In this document: piece by piece, positions 9,228 through 17,923 of the stretch | How the letters are laid out: every line of letters begins with the position of its first letter | Position numbering within the stretch: the stretch's first letter is position 1 | DNA from: Pedobacter sp. AK013 | GTDB taxonomy: Bacteria > Bacteroidota > Bacteroidia > Sphingobacteriales > Sphingobacteriaceae | Direction of reading: 5' to 3' | Assembly (NCBI RefSeq): GCF_014205835.1 | Contig: NZ_JACHCQ010000001.1 | Location: forward strand, 248,001-312,000 | Length of the DNA: 64,000 nucleotides | Notes under the pieces: generated by a model | Told to the model about the DNA's origin: nothing | What the model saw: the letters and a program-made list of their open reading frames with translations, nothing else | Database searches by the model: none | Made by a program: the position numbers and the translations under genes

Positions 9228-10040
9228 TTATTTTATTTGTGGCTTATAGGGTTTATATACGTTGCGTTGCAGCTCAGGGTTTTCGGATTTTGGATGAAAA
9301 GGTATTTTTTTTATCCAAAGTTTAAGGGCCTGCCAGTGGATCATGCCCATTACCTGTAATGGAATTAAGGGCATAGCGAAAAAATATCGTAGCAAAGCAG
9401 CATTGGTTAATGGCTTTTTTTCTCCTATTAAAGTACTGATAAAAAAGCGGTTACCATACTTATCAATATCATCAATTTTAATATCAAGTTTATCAGCCGG
9501 CACTTTTAATTTAAAATCGAAAGAATCGTCATGATCGATAAATGGCGAAACATAAAAGTATTTGGTGGTGACTTTTTCGAAGGTATCGCCATACAATTCG
9601 TCTTTCCCAAAGAAAAAAAGTTTCATTTCCCGGTAGGTATTGCTGATTTCGGCTACACAACATGCCGGATTGCCCTCTTCATCAAAGCAATAATAAAAGG
9701 AAACAGGATTAAAATTATACCCAAGTACATTGAGGTTGGTAAGCAATTTTATTTTAAGCCTGCTGCCATCAACACCATTTTCTTTTAAATAAGCTTCTAA
9801 ATGCTGACGTGTATTTTTAGTTTTATCGGGATTTTCTTTTGGCAGCTGAAGGTGCTCAGCATCGCGAAAAGAAAAGAGGTTAAATTTATTCCGGCTGAAC
9901 CAGAGTAGTTTTTGCGCCAGCAGATCCAACTCATCCAGATCGATATAAAACATATACACGTTGTACCAAAAGGAATGTTTTTTTGGTGCCAGGCGATTGT
10001 GCATCACTTTTGCGGTAAATATGTTTGAGTTGAATTCCAT
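9228..10040 (-). CDS. DUF1365 family protein
   Basis: 270 aa. Opening sequence SNIFTAKVMHNRLAPKKHSF is the DUF1365 signature (H-x-R-x-x-P-x-x-H-x-F), followed by the conserved LGYNFNPVSFYYCFD segment and MNF-like and HWQALKLWIKKIPFHPKS C-terminal motifs. DUF1365 genes sit beside flavin amine-oxidase-like and CFA-synthase genes in many bacteria. In Rhodobacter sphaeroides a homologous neighbour set is, as I recall, tied to furan fatty acid formation, so a role in modifying methylated acyl chains is a reasonable inference. It overlaps nothing and is 10 bp upstream of the CFA synthase. The biochemical activity cannot be told from sequence. Confidence 0.88.
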   Translation of the reverse strand: MEFNSNIFTAKVMHNRLAPKKHSFWYNVYMFYIDLDELDLLAQKLLWFSRNKFNLFSFRDAEHLQLPKENPDKTKNTRQHLEAYLKENGVDGSRLKIKLLTNLNVLGYNFNPVSFYYCFDEEGNPACCVAEISNTYREMKLFFFGKDELYGDTFEKVTTKYFYVSPFIDHDDSFDFKLKVPADKLDIKIDDIDKYGNRFFISTLIGEKKPLTNAALLRYFFAMPLIPLQVMGMIHWQALKLWIKKIPFHPKSENPELQRNVYKPYKPQIK

Positions 10041-10092
10041 TGTTATTACAATTTACAAAAATTTATTGCTGGTTTATCACCCTATTTATATC

Positions 10093-10266
10093 GTCATTCT
10101 GAGCGCAGCGAAGAATCTTTTCTAATAGATCCTTCATTACATTTAGGATGACAGATCATGACAAAAACGCGTCATTGCGAGAAGGAACGACAAAGCAATC
10201 TTTCATGCTAGTAATTCTCACTGTAAAGATTGCTTCGTCGGCTGAAAAAGCCTTCTCGCAATGACG
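10093..10266. repeat. Two adjacent REP/MITE-like inverted-repeat elements
   Basis: The 390-bp gap between DUF1365 and the flavoenzyme gene holds two elements. The second (10170-10266) has a perfect 16-bp terminal inverted repeat, CGTCATTGCGAGAAGG / CCTTCTCGCAATGACG, plus a nested pair AAGCAATCTTT / AAAGATTGCTT. The first (10093-10156) begins CGTCATTCTGAGCGCAGCGA and ends AGGATGACAG. Related copies occur at 16158, 51712 and 53043. The rest of the gap (10267-10429) has further degenerate CACTGTCGAGAG and CACTCCAGTCGAGG pieces and no gene. Confidence 0.8.
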
Positions 10267-10429
10267 AAATTCCCTTAACACCTGTCAAGGGTAGTGAAGT
10301 GCAACACTGTCGAGAGCCACTTTAGTACTCAATGGAGCTAAACCTAATGGATAGATCTCTTCATTCCGCTGCACTCCAGTCGAGGAAGATCATTGAAGAC
10401 AGATTAAACCCGGAAAAATGATCAGATCA

Positions 10430-11674
10430 TTAAAGCCCCCTACACAAATCCACTGCGCTCTTGTAAGCATCTTCATGAAAACCATATTTAAAATAACTTC
10501 CGCAATAGTATATCGGACCGGTTTCGTTTAGCCTGTGCAATTGCTCTTGTGCCTGCATGGCAGGAACATCAAACAAAGGATGATGATAATCGATTTCTTT
10601 GATGATCTTGTTTGGATTTAAAGTTCCGGTGGGGTTAATGGAAACAAAGTAATTCTGCTTTTTAGAAACACCCTGTAAACTATTCATCCAATAAATGGTA
10701 CTAGGCAATAATTTATCGCCCTGTTTTTCTACGCGGTAATTCCAACTGCTCCAGGCCAGTTTGGTTTCGGGCATCTGCTTTTCATCGGTATGTACAACAG
10801 CTTTGTTTAGCTGATATTTAAACCTTGAAAGCAGTTCAGTTTCGAGTGCTGTTTTATCTTTTACGATTTCGAAAGTTTGGTCGGCATGACTGGCCATGAT
10901 TACCTTATCGAATTCGAATTTCTCGCCCTTTTGGTTTTCCACTTCAACTTTTCCATTCTCCAGACGTTTTACCGCAACAATTTTAGTATTGATCTTAATC
11001 CTGTCGCGAAAAGGAGCAATCAGTTTTTCCCGGTAAGCCTGACTACCATTTTGCAGTGTATACCATTGATGCTGCGTATCCAAGCCTAAAAAGCCGTGAT
11101 TTTTAAAGAAACGGATCAAGGTAACCGCAGGAAAATCAAGAATCTGCTCCATCGGTGCAGTCCAAACCGCAGCACTCATCGGGATGAGGTACTGCCAAAG
11201 CATATCTTGACTGTAGCCAAAAGCTTCAAAAAACTTCCCGATTGAATAATCCTGATATTCTGGTTTATCCAAAATTTCGACACTTTGTTTGTTGAAACGG
11301 TTAATCTGCATCAACATTTTCAAATAAGAAACATTAAACAGGTTTTTCCGTTGCGCAAAAAGATGATTCAGGCTCGAACCACTATATTCTAACTTTTTAG
11401 GCAGAAACTGCACACTGAAAGACATGTCAGTTTTAACTACTGGAGCATCGATCTCAGCAAACATTTCTGTCAGGTTTGGATAAGTTTGATAGTTAAAAAC
11501 CATAAAACCACTATCCAGGTAGATTGGTTTACCATCCTCTTCGAGCGTAATCGTATTGGTATGGCCGCCAATATAATCGGCTTCTTCAAAAAGCGTAATA
11601 TTATATCGATGTTGCAGTTTGTGGGCGCACCCCATGCCTGCTATTCCTGAGCCGATAATGGCGAGTGTTTTCAT
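10430..11674 (-). CDS. FAD-dependent amine-oxidase-like oxidoreductase of the lipid cluster
   Basis: 414 aa. The N-terminus has the dinucleotide-binding motif IIGSGIAGMGCAHKL (residues 6-20) with the acidic strand end TLFEEADYIGGHTNT, as in flavin-containing amine oxidases and desaturases. Also visible are DSGFMVFN, VIMASHADQTFEI (an FAD-proximal strand-turn motif) and the C-terminal PIYYCGSYFKYGFHEDA segment, which contacts FAD in this family. Plant cyclopropane synthases carry a domain of this kind fused to the methyltransferase; here the two are separate neighbours. It probably oxidises a modified acyl chain or another lipid intermediate. It lies in the same direction as DUF1365, CFA and the other lipid genes. 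Confidence 0.85.
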   Translation of the reverse strand: MKTLAIIGSGIAGMGCAHKLQHRYNITLFEEADYIGGHTNTITLEEDGKPIYLDSGFMVFNYQTYPNLTEMFAEIDAPVVKTDMSFSVQFLPKKLEYSGSSLNHLFAQRKNLFNVSYLKMLMQINRFNKQSVEILDKPEYQDYSIGKFFEAFGYSQDMLWQYLIPMSAAVWTAPMEQILDFPAVTLIRFFKNHGFLGLDTQHQWYTLQNGSQAYREKLIAPFRDRIKINTKIVAVKRLENGKVEVENQKGEKFEFDKVIMASHADQTFEIVKDKTALETELLSRFKYQLNKAVVHTDEKQMPETKLAWSSWNYRVEKQGDKLLPSTIYWMNSLQGVSKKQNYFVSINPTGTLNPNKIIKEIDYHHPLFDVPAMQAQEQLHRLNETGPIYYCGSYFKYGFHEDAYKSAVDLCRGL

Positions 11675-11762
11675 TGTGATAGATTTGAATTAACCGTTAT
11701 TCTGAATTCATTTCAGCATCTCTAAGAAGATCCTGAATCAAGTTCAAGGATGATGTACTGAG

Positions 11763-12791
11763 TTAAGCCTTTTTAAACAAGTAATGGCATACCATCCATT
11801 CGTTTCCTTTATTGTAATTGAACAGTTCAGCGCACGACATGTAAAATAACCTCCAGTACACCCACCATTTCACCGCCTGATCTTTACCATAGGTAGTTTC
11901 TAAAATAGGCATGATTTCCTTTTTATGCTTATCCATATTGCTTAGCCAGGCTTCAGATGTTTTACCATAGTTAGTTCCATTTACCACCCAATGTTTATCA
12001 ATTTTGAGGTCGTCGTTAAAGTAAAAAAACAGGTGGTTGGATGGCATGATCCCACCTGTAAAAAAGTACTTGCTCATCCAGTCGGTTTCATCAATCACTT
12101 CAAACTTGTATGCCAGGGTTTTGTGTGTAAAAATGTGCACGAATAACTTCCCATCCGGTTTCATAAAAGAAGCAACCTTGTTGAGTAAAAATTTATAGTT
12201 GCGCATGTGCTCAAACATTTCTACAGAAACCACCCTGTCAAATGTATCTGCAATGGTAAACGTATTCATATCGGCGGTTAAAACCGTCAGGTTCTGGATT
12301 CCACGCTGCTTCGCAGTTTCATCGATAAAGATTTTTTGCGTTGCAGAGTTAGATACCACGGTAAAAGTACTTTCCGGGTATTTAGCTGCCATGTAAAGCG
12401 AAAGCGACCCCCAGCCACAGCCCAGCTCTAAAACATTCTGCCCGTTTTGTAAATCGGCTCTTTTACAGGTTAAAGCCAGCATATCTTCTTCTGAGGTATC
12501 GATATCTTTAACACCGGGTTTCCAATAACCACTGCTATATTTTAAATTTTTGCCTAAACAGTACTGAAAAAATTCGGTCGGCAGTTCATAATGCTGTTCA
12601 TTGGCATCGGCGGTATTTACCGCAATCGGCGATTGCTTTAGCTCAGCTACCAGGTCCATAAATTTTTCCTGCTGTAATTCTTCATTGCCCAGTGTTTCAT
12701 CATCCAGGCGCTGTTTGCATAGTTTTCTGATGCCTATACGCAAGGCCGTATCCGGAAGTTTGTCGTTTTCTAAAAGTTTATCGTACCACAT
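11763..12791 (-). CDS. CFA-synthase-like SAM methyltransferase (copy 2, coclaurine-N-methyltransferase-like)
   Basis: 342 aa, shorter than copy 1 because the N-terminal accessory domain differs. SAM-binding loop VLELGCGWGSL (120-130); preceded by EQHYELPTEFFQYCLG and YSSGYW, the CFA-family substrate-loop region; VSVEMFEHMRNYKFLL carries the Glu and His typical of the family. The C-terminal half, with WMSKYFFTGGIMPSNHLF and VKWWVYWRLFYMSCAELF, looks like the branch that also contains plant coclaurine N-methyltransferases, so the substrate could be an acyl chain, a head-group amine or another small molecule. It is flanked by lipid genes on both sides, which favours a lipid substrate. It is clearly not a recent duplicate of copy 1, since the two align only in the core. 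Confidence 0.85.
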   Translation of the reverse strand: MWYDKLLENDKLPDTALRIGIRKLCKQRLDDETLGNEELQQEKFMDLVAELKQSPIAVNTADANEQHYELPTEFFQYCLGKNLKYSSGYWKPGVKDIDTSEEDMLALTCKRADLQNGQNVLELGCGWGSLSLYMAAKYPESTFTVVSNSATQKIFIDETAKQRGIQNLTVLTADMNTFTIADTFDRVVSVEMFEHMRNYKFLLNKVASFMKPDGKLFVHIFTHKTLAYKFEVIDETDWMSKYFFTGGIMPSNHLFFYFNDDLKIDKHWVVNGTNYGKTSEAWLSNMDKHKKEIMPILETTYGKDQAVKWWVYWRLFYMSCAELFNYNKGNEWMVCHYLFKKA

Positions 12792-12809
12792 ATAGTTTGA
12801 ATTTGATGG

Positions 12810-12938
12810 TCGGAAGTCCGAAATCGGAGGTCCGGTGTTGTTCTATACGCAAAATGCTTAAGAGCAGATTGATTATTTTTGATTTTACAGTGTTATATTA
12901 GCAGCCAAACCTCGGTCTTTCGGATCTCTGACTTCGGA
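12810..12938. repeat. Dispersed repeat with imperfect inverted ends (GTCCGAAATCGG type)
   Basis: Between copy 2 methyltransferase and DUF1295. The left arm (12810-12834) contains TCGGAAGTCCGAAATCGGAG; the right arm (12913-12938) contains CGGATCTCTGACTTCGGAC, which is approximately its reverse complement. A single related arm, GGGGTCCGAAGTCGGGC, occurs at ~2615-2632. No coding potential is seen between the arms. Confidence 0.6.
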
Positions 12939-13739
12939 CTATTTTTTCTTAGACCACGGAAAAAAGGCACTCGTTGTTTCCTGGTATCTTTTATAAGCTA
13001 TAGGCTTGCTCCGCAGGTTTTGCTCTTCGTTGTTGGGTACACCGGTAACTCTGGTTAATAGATACAAAATAACTGCCGGACTGATTATAGCTAGAATACC
13101 CCATGGCGATGCCAGCGCAAAAACGAAATAGCCCATCCAGGTTAGCCATTCAAAAAAATAGTTAGGGTGACGGCTGTAATACCATAATCCGGTATCGCAC
13201 ACTTTACCCTTATTGCCAGGATCTTTTTTAAACGCCGCAAGCTGCCTGTCGGCAATCATTTCTCCGAAAAAAGCAATTACCCAAACCAGTACACCTGCAA
13301 ATTCTAAAATAGAAATACCCTGCGATTGATTTGCGGTAATGATAAAAAATGGAATAGCTAGAATGACATTGGATATGGCCTGAAACTGAAAAAACACAAA
13401 GAAATTGCGGTCGGCTTTTTTGCCCCATTCTTTACGCAGTTGCTCATACCTTCCCTCTTCTTCATCTAAATGGCCGATAACACGTTGCCAAAGATGAATG
13501 CCCAAGCGTAACTCTGCCAATAAAAACATACCGCAGATCAAAATTTTTCGTGGATCATAACCATCAGATAAAAAAAAGGTAATGATTGTAATTACAGGAA
13601 AATTCAGCGCCCAGAAAACATCAACCACACCTGCGTTTTTAATTTTCTTTGCCCAAAGCCAAACCAGGGCCATAATAGCGCAGCAAGTAATAAGCGAAAT
13701 GAGTGCAATGACTAGTAGATGTCCTGTTTGGAGCGGCAT
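12939..13739 (-). CDS. DUF1295 integral-membrane protein (steroid 5-alpha-reductase-like fold)
   Basis: About 266 aa from Met at 13739; an upstream Met at 13769 adds ten residues that come from a low-complexity AAGGTTTAAG repeat, so I prefer the shorter start. Several transmembrane helices are evident, followed by the DUF1295/ICMT-like C-terminal signature GLWYYSRHPNYFFEWLTWMG (R-H-P-N-Y-F-x-E) and the NNEEQNLRSKPIAYKRYQ tail motif. Proteins of this superfamily reduce or methylate lipid-like substrates at the membrane using NADPH or SAM. The position between CFA copy 2 and the small DUF1475-like gene places it in the lipid-modification cluster; a lipid reductase activity is inferred. Confidence 0.85.
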   Translation of the reverse strand: MPLQTGHLLVIALISLITCCAIMALVWLWAKKIKNAGVVDVFWALNFPVITIITFFLSDGYDPRKILICGMFLLAELRLGIHLWQRVIGHLDEEEGRYEQLRKEWGKKADRNFFVFFQFQAISNVILAIPFFIITANQSQGISILEFAGVLVWVIAFFGEMIADRQLAAFKKDPGNKGKVCDTGLWYYSRHPNYFFEWLTWMGYFVFALASPWGILAIISPAVILYLLTRVTGVPNNEEQNLRSKPIAYKRYQETTSAFFPWSKKK

Positions 13740-13827
13740 AAGGTTTAAGATAAAAGGTTTAAGGCCCAAAAGCCAAAATCAGCTTTGCTATAAATAAACT
13801 CCTTGTAAGACCCCTATACCTTAAATC

Positions 13828-14163
13828 CTACTCCTCACGCCTTACAAGTAATTCTTTAACACCTTCGCCATCTTTTAGTTTGAATAAGTATACTAAAACA
13901 TAAGCTAAGGTTGCTATACTACCTAAACATACGAACAAAATGGTGATAGAGATTTTAAGAATAATGCTTTTTTCCTTATAAAACATCCACAGCGTGATAA
14001 TGAAAATGTTAGCGTAAAAATCCCAGAGCGTAGCGCGCATCCAGGGAATGCTACCCAGAAAATTCCATTGTTCGAAAAGGTTGCTTTCTAAGGAAGTGTT
14101 AATTACTTTGTAACACATAAAAACCAATAGTGCAGAGAAAACAATTTTAAGGAGGTTGATCAT
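13828..14163 (-). CDS. Small integral-membrane protein, DUF1475-like
   Basis: 111 aa with three predicted transmembrane helices: near the N-terminus (LLKIVFSALLVFMCYKVI), in the middle (ATLWDFYANIFIITLWMFYKEKS) and near the C-terminus (ISITILFVCLGSIATLAYVLVYLF). The SIPWMRATLWDFYANIF segment and the W-x-x-YKE turn resemble DUF1475, a family of small membrane proteins found in plants and bacteria; I make this assignment from memory. The gene ends 88 bp before the preferred DUF1295 start and points the same way. A structural or accessory role in the membrane-lipid cluster is the simplest reading. Confidence 0.65.
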   Translation of the reverse strand: MINLLKIVFSALLVFMCYKVINTSLESNLFEQWNFLGSIPWMRATLWDFYANIFIITLWMFYKEKSIILKISITILFVCLGSIATLAYVLVYLFKLKDGEGVKELLVRREE

Positions 14164-14637
14164 CGGGTGATTTTATTTTTAAAACAGATGGGAATATATA
14201 CGTTAAGATAGGCAAAAAGGATTTTATGGTAAAACCCCGGCCTTTACCCTTCGACTCCGCTCAGGGTAACAAAGCGCGGAATATACTCTACGTGTTTCAG
14301 GTTTCCCTGGCAAAAAACAAATTCGTTTTTATCTGAAAAGCAGGGTTCTGTTCATTACGGCTACCACAGTCCTGCCATTCACTTCAATCTTTTTGAGGTG
14401 CGGTTGTGCTGATAGGCAGGTATCTGTTTCATCAGTCGTGGATACTTCGTACTTCAGCATGGCAATATATGTTAGGTACTGCCAACAAAAAGGATTTTTG
14501 CTGCTACAGGGTTTAGTTAACACAGAATAGTGTAGAAAAGAAATTTGTGAATAGCGGTCTGTGGTGACACAGACCATGGGATAAATCTCAATATTCGCAA
14601 CAGCATGACGGGCTTAGCTTTAAGCTTTAGTCTTCCC
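14164..14637. other. 474-bp gap in the lipid cluster; no convincing gene
   Basis: Between the DUF1475-like gene and the desaturase. A minus-strand open frame (14329-14577, or 43 aa from the internal Met at 14460) ends with a plausible LKKIEVNGRTVVAVMN segment but has a Cys-rich, unnatural N-terminal half; I give it about a one-in-five chance of being real. A short ACCCTTCGACTCCGCTCAGG piece at ~14246 resembles the REP-like family. Confidence 0.4.
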
Positions 14638-15366
14638 TTAAACCTTTCTAATTTTGATAATCTTCATCCAGTGTAATACCTTCATTACCGGGTAGGTTGG
14701 ATCAAATTCCCACCATTTGGTGGCAAAGTTAGGGCTATTTGGTTTTTTGTGGTGGTTGTTCTGAAAAAGCTCGCCCATCAACAAGAAATCCCAAGGTAAT
14801 GAGTTTTTGCTATGATCATCATTATCGTGGTTAGCATAGCCATATTTATGGCCACACCAGTTTACTATTGCCCCATGTAAAGGTCCCATTAAAAAGTGAA
14901 TTGGCAACAATAAATACATCCACCAGTGGTTGGCAAAAGCAACATAAAAGCCGATATAAAACAGCCCGCATGCAATTCTCCAAGTCCATGAATTTCCAAT
15001 CTTATCAACAATCGGCCATTCGGGGTAATTCCCCTGGAAAGCTGGTTCTGGCTGTATTTTAAATTGCAGATAATTCATGTACATATTCTTTGTTGCAATC
15101 ATCATCCCAAAAACATCCTTAAAAAAATGCGGTGAGTGCGGATCTTTTTCTGTGTCGCTATAAGCATGGTGCATCCGGTGCAAAATGGCATAAGCCCTCG
15201 GGTTTAAAAATGATGAACCTTGCGAGATTAGCAATATCAGATAGAAAAACCGCTCCCAAAAAAGCTCCATTTTAAACATCTTATGTGAAGAGTAACGGTG
15301 GAGGAAAAAGGTTTGGCTAAACAGGGATAAAAACCAATGACAAATAAAAAAAATGAAGATTACCAT
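14638..15366 (-). CDS. Acyl-CoA/acyl-lipid desaturase (membrane di-iron)
   Basis: 242 aa. Three metal-binding boxes are visible: HRYSSH (23-28), HRMHH (63-67) and QNNHH (202-206), plus HG and [20 protein letters not shown], which supplies extra His ligands. Hydrophobic stretches give about four transmembrane helices. The enzyme inserts a cis double bond in fatty acyl chains, using O2. In this cluster it could make the unsaturated substrate for the two CFA-like methyltransferases. The third box has Gln in place of its first His; I recall this from other Bacteroidota desaturases, so it is not evidence of inactivity. At 242 aa it is shorter than typical stearoyl-CoA desaturases, but all boxes are present. 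Confidence 0.9.
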   Translation of the reverse strand: MVIFIFFICHWFLSLFSQTFFLHRYSSHKMFKMELFWERFFYLILLISQGSSFLNPRAYAILHRMHHAYSDTEKDPHSPHFFKDVFGMMIATKNMYMNYLQFKIQPEPAFQGNYPEWPIVDKIGNSWTWRIACGLFYIGFYVAFANHWWMYLLLPIHFLMGPLHGAIVNWCGHKYGYANHDNDDHSKNSLPWDFLLMGELFQNNHHKKPNSPNFATKWWEFDPTYPVMKVLHWMKIIKIRKV

Positions 15367-15452
15367 GTATGATGTGTATGCTTTATAAACGGATTTTGAA
15401 AGCGTTTAGTTTTTTTAGCGTAGGAAAAGACGCTTAATTTTTAAGCGTTTAG

Positions 15453-15488
15453 ATAAAAAGAATCCTGTTCCGATGTGGAACAGGATTC
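15453..15488 (-). terminator. Rho-independent terminator of the cupin gene
   Basis: Minus-strand stem GAATCCTGTTCC / GGAACAGGATTC with a short loop, followed by CTTTTTATC. It begins 17 bp after the cupin stop codon (15506). Just beyond it CGCTTAATTTTTAAGCG (15431-15447) is a second palindrome in the desaturase leader. Confidence 0.85.
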
Positions 15489-15505
15489 CATATATTAAGT
15501 GTCTA

Positions 15506-16003
15506 TTATCTACCGAAATCGTCCTGAACGCGAACAATATCGCTTTCATCTGATGGGTTAGAAGCATCAGTATGTTGCCATATTTCTGCTACAACTCCCC
15601 AGTCATCTAAACCTATCAAACGGTGACGTTCACCTTGTTGTAATTTGATCTGGTCTTTCGGAGCGTATTTTTTCACTTCACCTTCTTCATCAGTTTGGCT
15701 GGTTTTGATACCAACGGTACCATTAACCACTTGCCAAATTTCAGCTCTGCGGTGGTGATATTGCCACGAAAGGCGTGTATTTGGTGCAACGATTAAAATT
15801 TTTGGACTTAATTTACCGCCAATTTTAAGGTCTTCAACATTTAATCCATCAAAATAAGTATCGGCAAATTGTTGCGCCTGCGACTCATCTATTACAAAGA
15901 AACCACCCCAAGGACGGGTTTCATCACGGTTTACTACATTAAAACCTTCAATTTTTAAACGTTGTGCTACGCTTTCGAATATTTCTTTTTTGTCGTTTGT
16001 CAT
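15506..16003 (-). CDS. Mannose-6-phosphate-isomerase-like cupin protein
   Basis: 165 aa forming one cupin domain. RPWGGFFVID opens the fold as in type II phosphomannose isomerase C-terminal domains. The metal-binding cupin motif 1 is LSWQYHHRRAEIWQVVNGT (two His, one Glu and a distal residue), and motif 2 is QGERHRLIGLDDWGVVAEIW. It ends with ESDIVRVQDDFGR, a tail seen in this family. Such stand-alone cupins are often labelled phosphoheptose or mannose-6-phosphate isomerase in Bacteroidota, but the exact sugar phosphate is not established. It is monocistronic: a terminator follows, and the next gene upstream is separated by 340 bp. Confidence 0.75.
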   Translation of the reverse strand: MTNDKKEIFESVAQRLKIEGFNVVNRDETRPWGGFFVIDESQAQQFADTYFDGLNVEDLKIGGKLSPKILIVAPNTRLSWQYHHRRAEIWQVVNGTVGIKTSQTDEEGEVKKYAPKDQIKLQQGERHRLIGLDDWGVVAEIWQHTDASNPSDESDIVRVQDDFGR

Positions 16004-16157
16004 TGATAAAATATGAGTTTTTCTAATGATTATCGAGGTTCACAGGCATTAATTAATCTCCTGTATGGTTCTATAATTTGCTGCAAAAATAAGCCTAATA
16101 AATTAAAAAAGCCATTTCGTGACTTTTATTTTTTTAAACTCATTTTTCGAATCGATT

Positions 16158-16235
16158 TAAAGAGGAGGTAGCGCAGCGAAAGACCTCCAAGATTACTATT
16201 CACTAACAGATTCTTCATTGCATTTAGAATGGCAG
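16158..16235. repeat. REP-like dispersed repeat copy
   Basis: GGAGGTAGCGCAGCGAAAGA with CCTCC closing a small hairpin, then CTAACAGATTCTTCATTGCA and TTTAGAATGGCAG. The latter 33 bp match 10123-10155 at about 28 positions, so this is a diverged copy of the element in the lipid cluster. It lies between the cupin gene and the SusD gene. Confidence 0.65.
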
Positions 16236-16254
16236 GTAGAAGCACACAAAAAAC

Positions 16255-16292
16255 AAAAACGGGCAACCAAATAAGGTACCCGTTTTTTTTTT
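16255..16292 (-). terminator. Terminator after the SusD/SusC operon (16.3-21.1 kb)
   Basis: Minus-strand AACGGGTACC / GGTTGCCCGTT hairpin (one bulge) with TTTTT after it, about 50 bp past the SusD stop codon. The opposite strand also has a T run, so it may work in both directions. Confidence 0.7.
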
Positions 16293-16340
16293 GCTAAAAC
16301 ATTATTTAAGGCAGGTATAATACCAACCATTAAATACCTA

Positions 16341-17897
16341 TTAATAACCTGGGTTTGGAGTTAGGTTAGGATTGTTCTTGATTTCTGAAGTAGGAATAGG
16401 AAACAATAAATGTTTGGTTTGCAAAGGCTGGTTTACACTTTTATTAATATGGCCAACAAAATTATCAAAACCATTGGTGCTTTCATTATACACTTTACGC
16501 AATCTTACCATATCGAACCAGATAATACCTTCGTAACACAGCTCATGCCAGCGTTCTCTCCATACAGCTTCTTCAAACTGTGTTTGGCTCAAGCCTGCAA
16601 GATCAGCCAATTGAGCTCTTTTCCGCACAGTATTTACAGCCGTATAGGCAGCAATATTCGGACTTCCGTCTGCTCTGTTCTGTGCTTCGGCATAAATTAA
16701 CAGGGTTTCCGCATAACGGATCTGTGGGATATTCAGATCACTCCTACTGGTACCTTCTACCCCTAGTGTTCCATTGGCAACCACATCGAAGTGTTTGAAA
16801 ACATAAGGCTTACCACGGTTAATCAATGGCATTTTAAATCCATCGGTATAATAATCGGTAAAGAAATAACCTTCCCTGTTTTTAGCCCTTAAATCTCCTG
16901 CCTCATAAGAACCATAAAAACTCGAAGTTGGGATAGAAGTTCCAATCCCGTCAATTTTAGAAACCAAGGGTTGGTGCAATGGTAAGTAGGATGATTGCAG
17001 AGGGTTACCAGAACCGGCAGCATCATTGTACTGGATTCCGAATAAATGCTCCATTTTATTATCGTTCTTTGCATCGTGCAGGGCCCCGTAACTTGAAAAT
17101 AATCCAAGTGATGCAGGATTTCCTGTTGAATAATCGATTACTTCTTTGGCCTTATCAGCAGCTAATTTATAATAAGCTGCTCCTTTGTTAAGGGGTTGCC
17201 CTGCCATGGTTAAATATACTTTTGCCAGTTCAGTTTTAATTGCCGCTGTAGAAACTCGTCCGCTTGCATCCATAAAAGGCAAACCCGCTGCTTCTGCAGC
17301 AACCAGATCATCAACAATCTGTTTATAAACCTGTTCTTGCGGTGTACGGGAAGGAGAAAAATTGGGATCATTTGGGCTTGTAATCGGTTTTGTAATCAAA
17401 GGTACATCGCCCCACAAACGTACCAGGTAAAAATAGGCCCAGGCCCTAATAAAAGCAGCCTCTCCCAAAATTCTTTTTTTCTGTGCATTATCCATCGGGT
17501 TAATTCCTGGAACTTTATCCAATACCAGGTTGGTTTGCGCAATTACTTTATAAAATCCGTTCCAGGTTTGGTTAACATGAAGATTTGTTCCATCATAAAT
17601 TAGTGCATACAAATTGTTCAGATCAGAATTTTGTGCCGTTTCGGTAGATTGTATGCCTGTTGGGGCATCAAACATCTGCCAGTTGTTGGAATAAATACCA
17701 GCACCGTTGCCAATAAATCTAATCTCTGCATAAACAGCAGCAATACCTGCTTCTGCATGTTCTGGTAAGGTATAAAAGCTATTGGGCGAAAGATTGGTAG
17801 GATCTGTTTCATCTAAAAACTTCTTACATCCCGAATTCCCTATTATAGCACCGCTTAGTAACAACAAAGCGGCGATATTTTTTATGTTTATTTTCAT
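16341..17897 (-). CDS. RagB/SusD family outer-membrane lipoprotein
   Basis: 518 aa. Lipoprotein signal with lipobox NSGC followed by KKFLDE, the usual SusD opening. TPR-like helices include ILGEAAFIRAWAYFYLVRLWGDVPLIT (~140-165; the conserved RAxxYFxLVxxWGxVPL), and the C-terminus has RERWHELCYEGIIWFDMVRLRK and the closing FPIPTSEIKNNPNLTPNPGY signature. SusD proteins form the lid of the SusC barrel and bind glycans or peptides at the cell surface. It is 26 bp downstream of susC in the same operon. No degradative enzyme gene is nearby, so the ligand cannot be predicted. Confidence 0.95.
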   Translation of the reverse strand: MKINIKNIAALLLLSGAIIGNSGCKKFLDETDPTNLSPNSFYTLPEHAEAGIAAVYAEIRFIGNGAGIYSNNWQMFDAPTGIQSTETAQNSDLNNLYALIYDGTNLHVNQTWNGFYKVIAQTNLVLDKVPGINPMDNAQKKRILGEAAFIRAWAYFYLVRLWGDVPLITKPITSPNDPNFSPSRTPQEQVYKQIVDDLVAAEAAGLPFMDASGRVSTAAIKTELAKVYLTMAGQPLNKGAAYYKLAADKAKEVIDYSTGNPASLGLFSSYGALHDAKNDNKMEHLFGIQYNDAAGSGNPLQSSYLPLHQPLVSKIDGIGTSIPTSSFYGSYEAGDLRAKNREGYFFTDYYTDGFKMPLINRGKPYVFKHFDVVANGTLGVEGTSRSDLNIPQIRYAETLLIYAEAQNRADGSPNIAAYTAVNTVRKRAQLADLAGLSQTQFEEAVWRERWHELCYEGIIWFDMVRLRKVYNESTNGFDNFVGHINKSVNQPLQTKHLLFPIPTSEIKNNPNLTPNPGY

Positions 17898-17923
17898 TTT
17901 GATATCCTTTCTTTAGTTAATGT

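Noticed and set aside
10170..10266. CRISPR-like repeat
   Set aside because: The repeated parts are inverted, not direct, and there are no spacers; it is a REP/MITE-like element.
14329..14577. 82-aa minus-strand frame between the DUF1475-like gene and the desaturase
   Set aside because: Cys-rich, unlike a normal protein in its first half; only its last 40 residues look coding. Kept as a remark, not as a gene.
14638..15366. Inactive desaturase because the third box begins with Gln
   Set aside because: I recall QxxHH in other Bacteroidota desaturases; all other His ligands are present, so no loss of activity is claimed.
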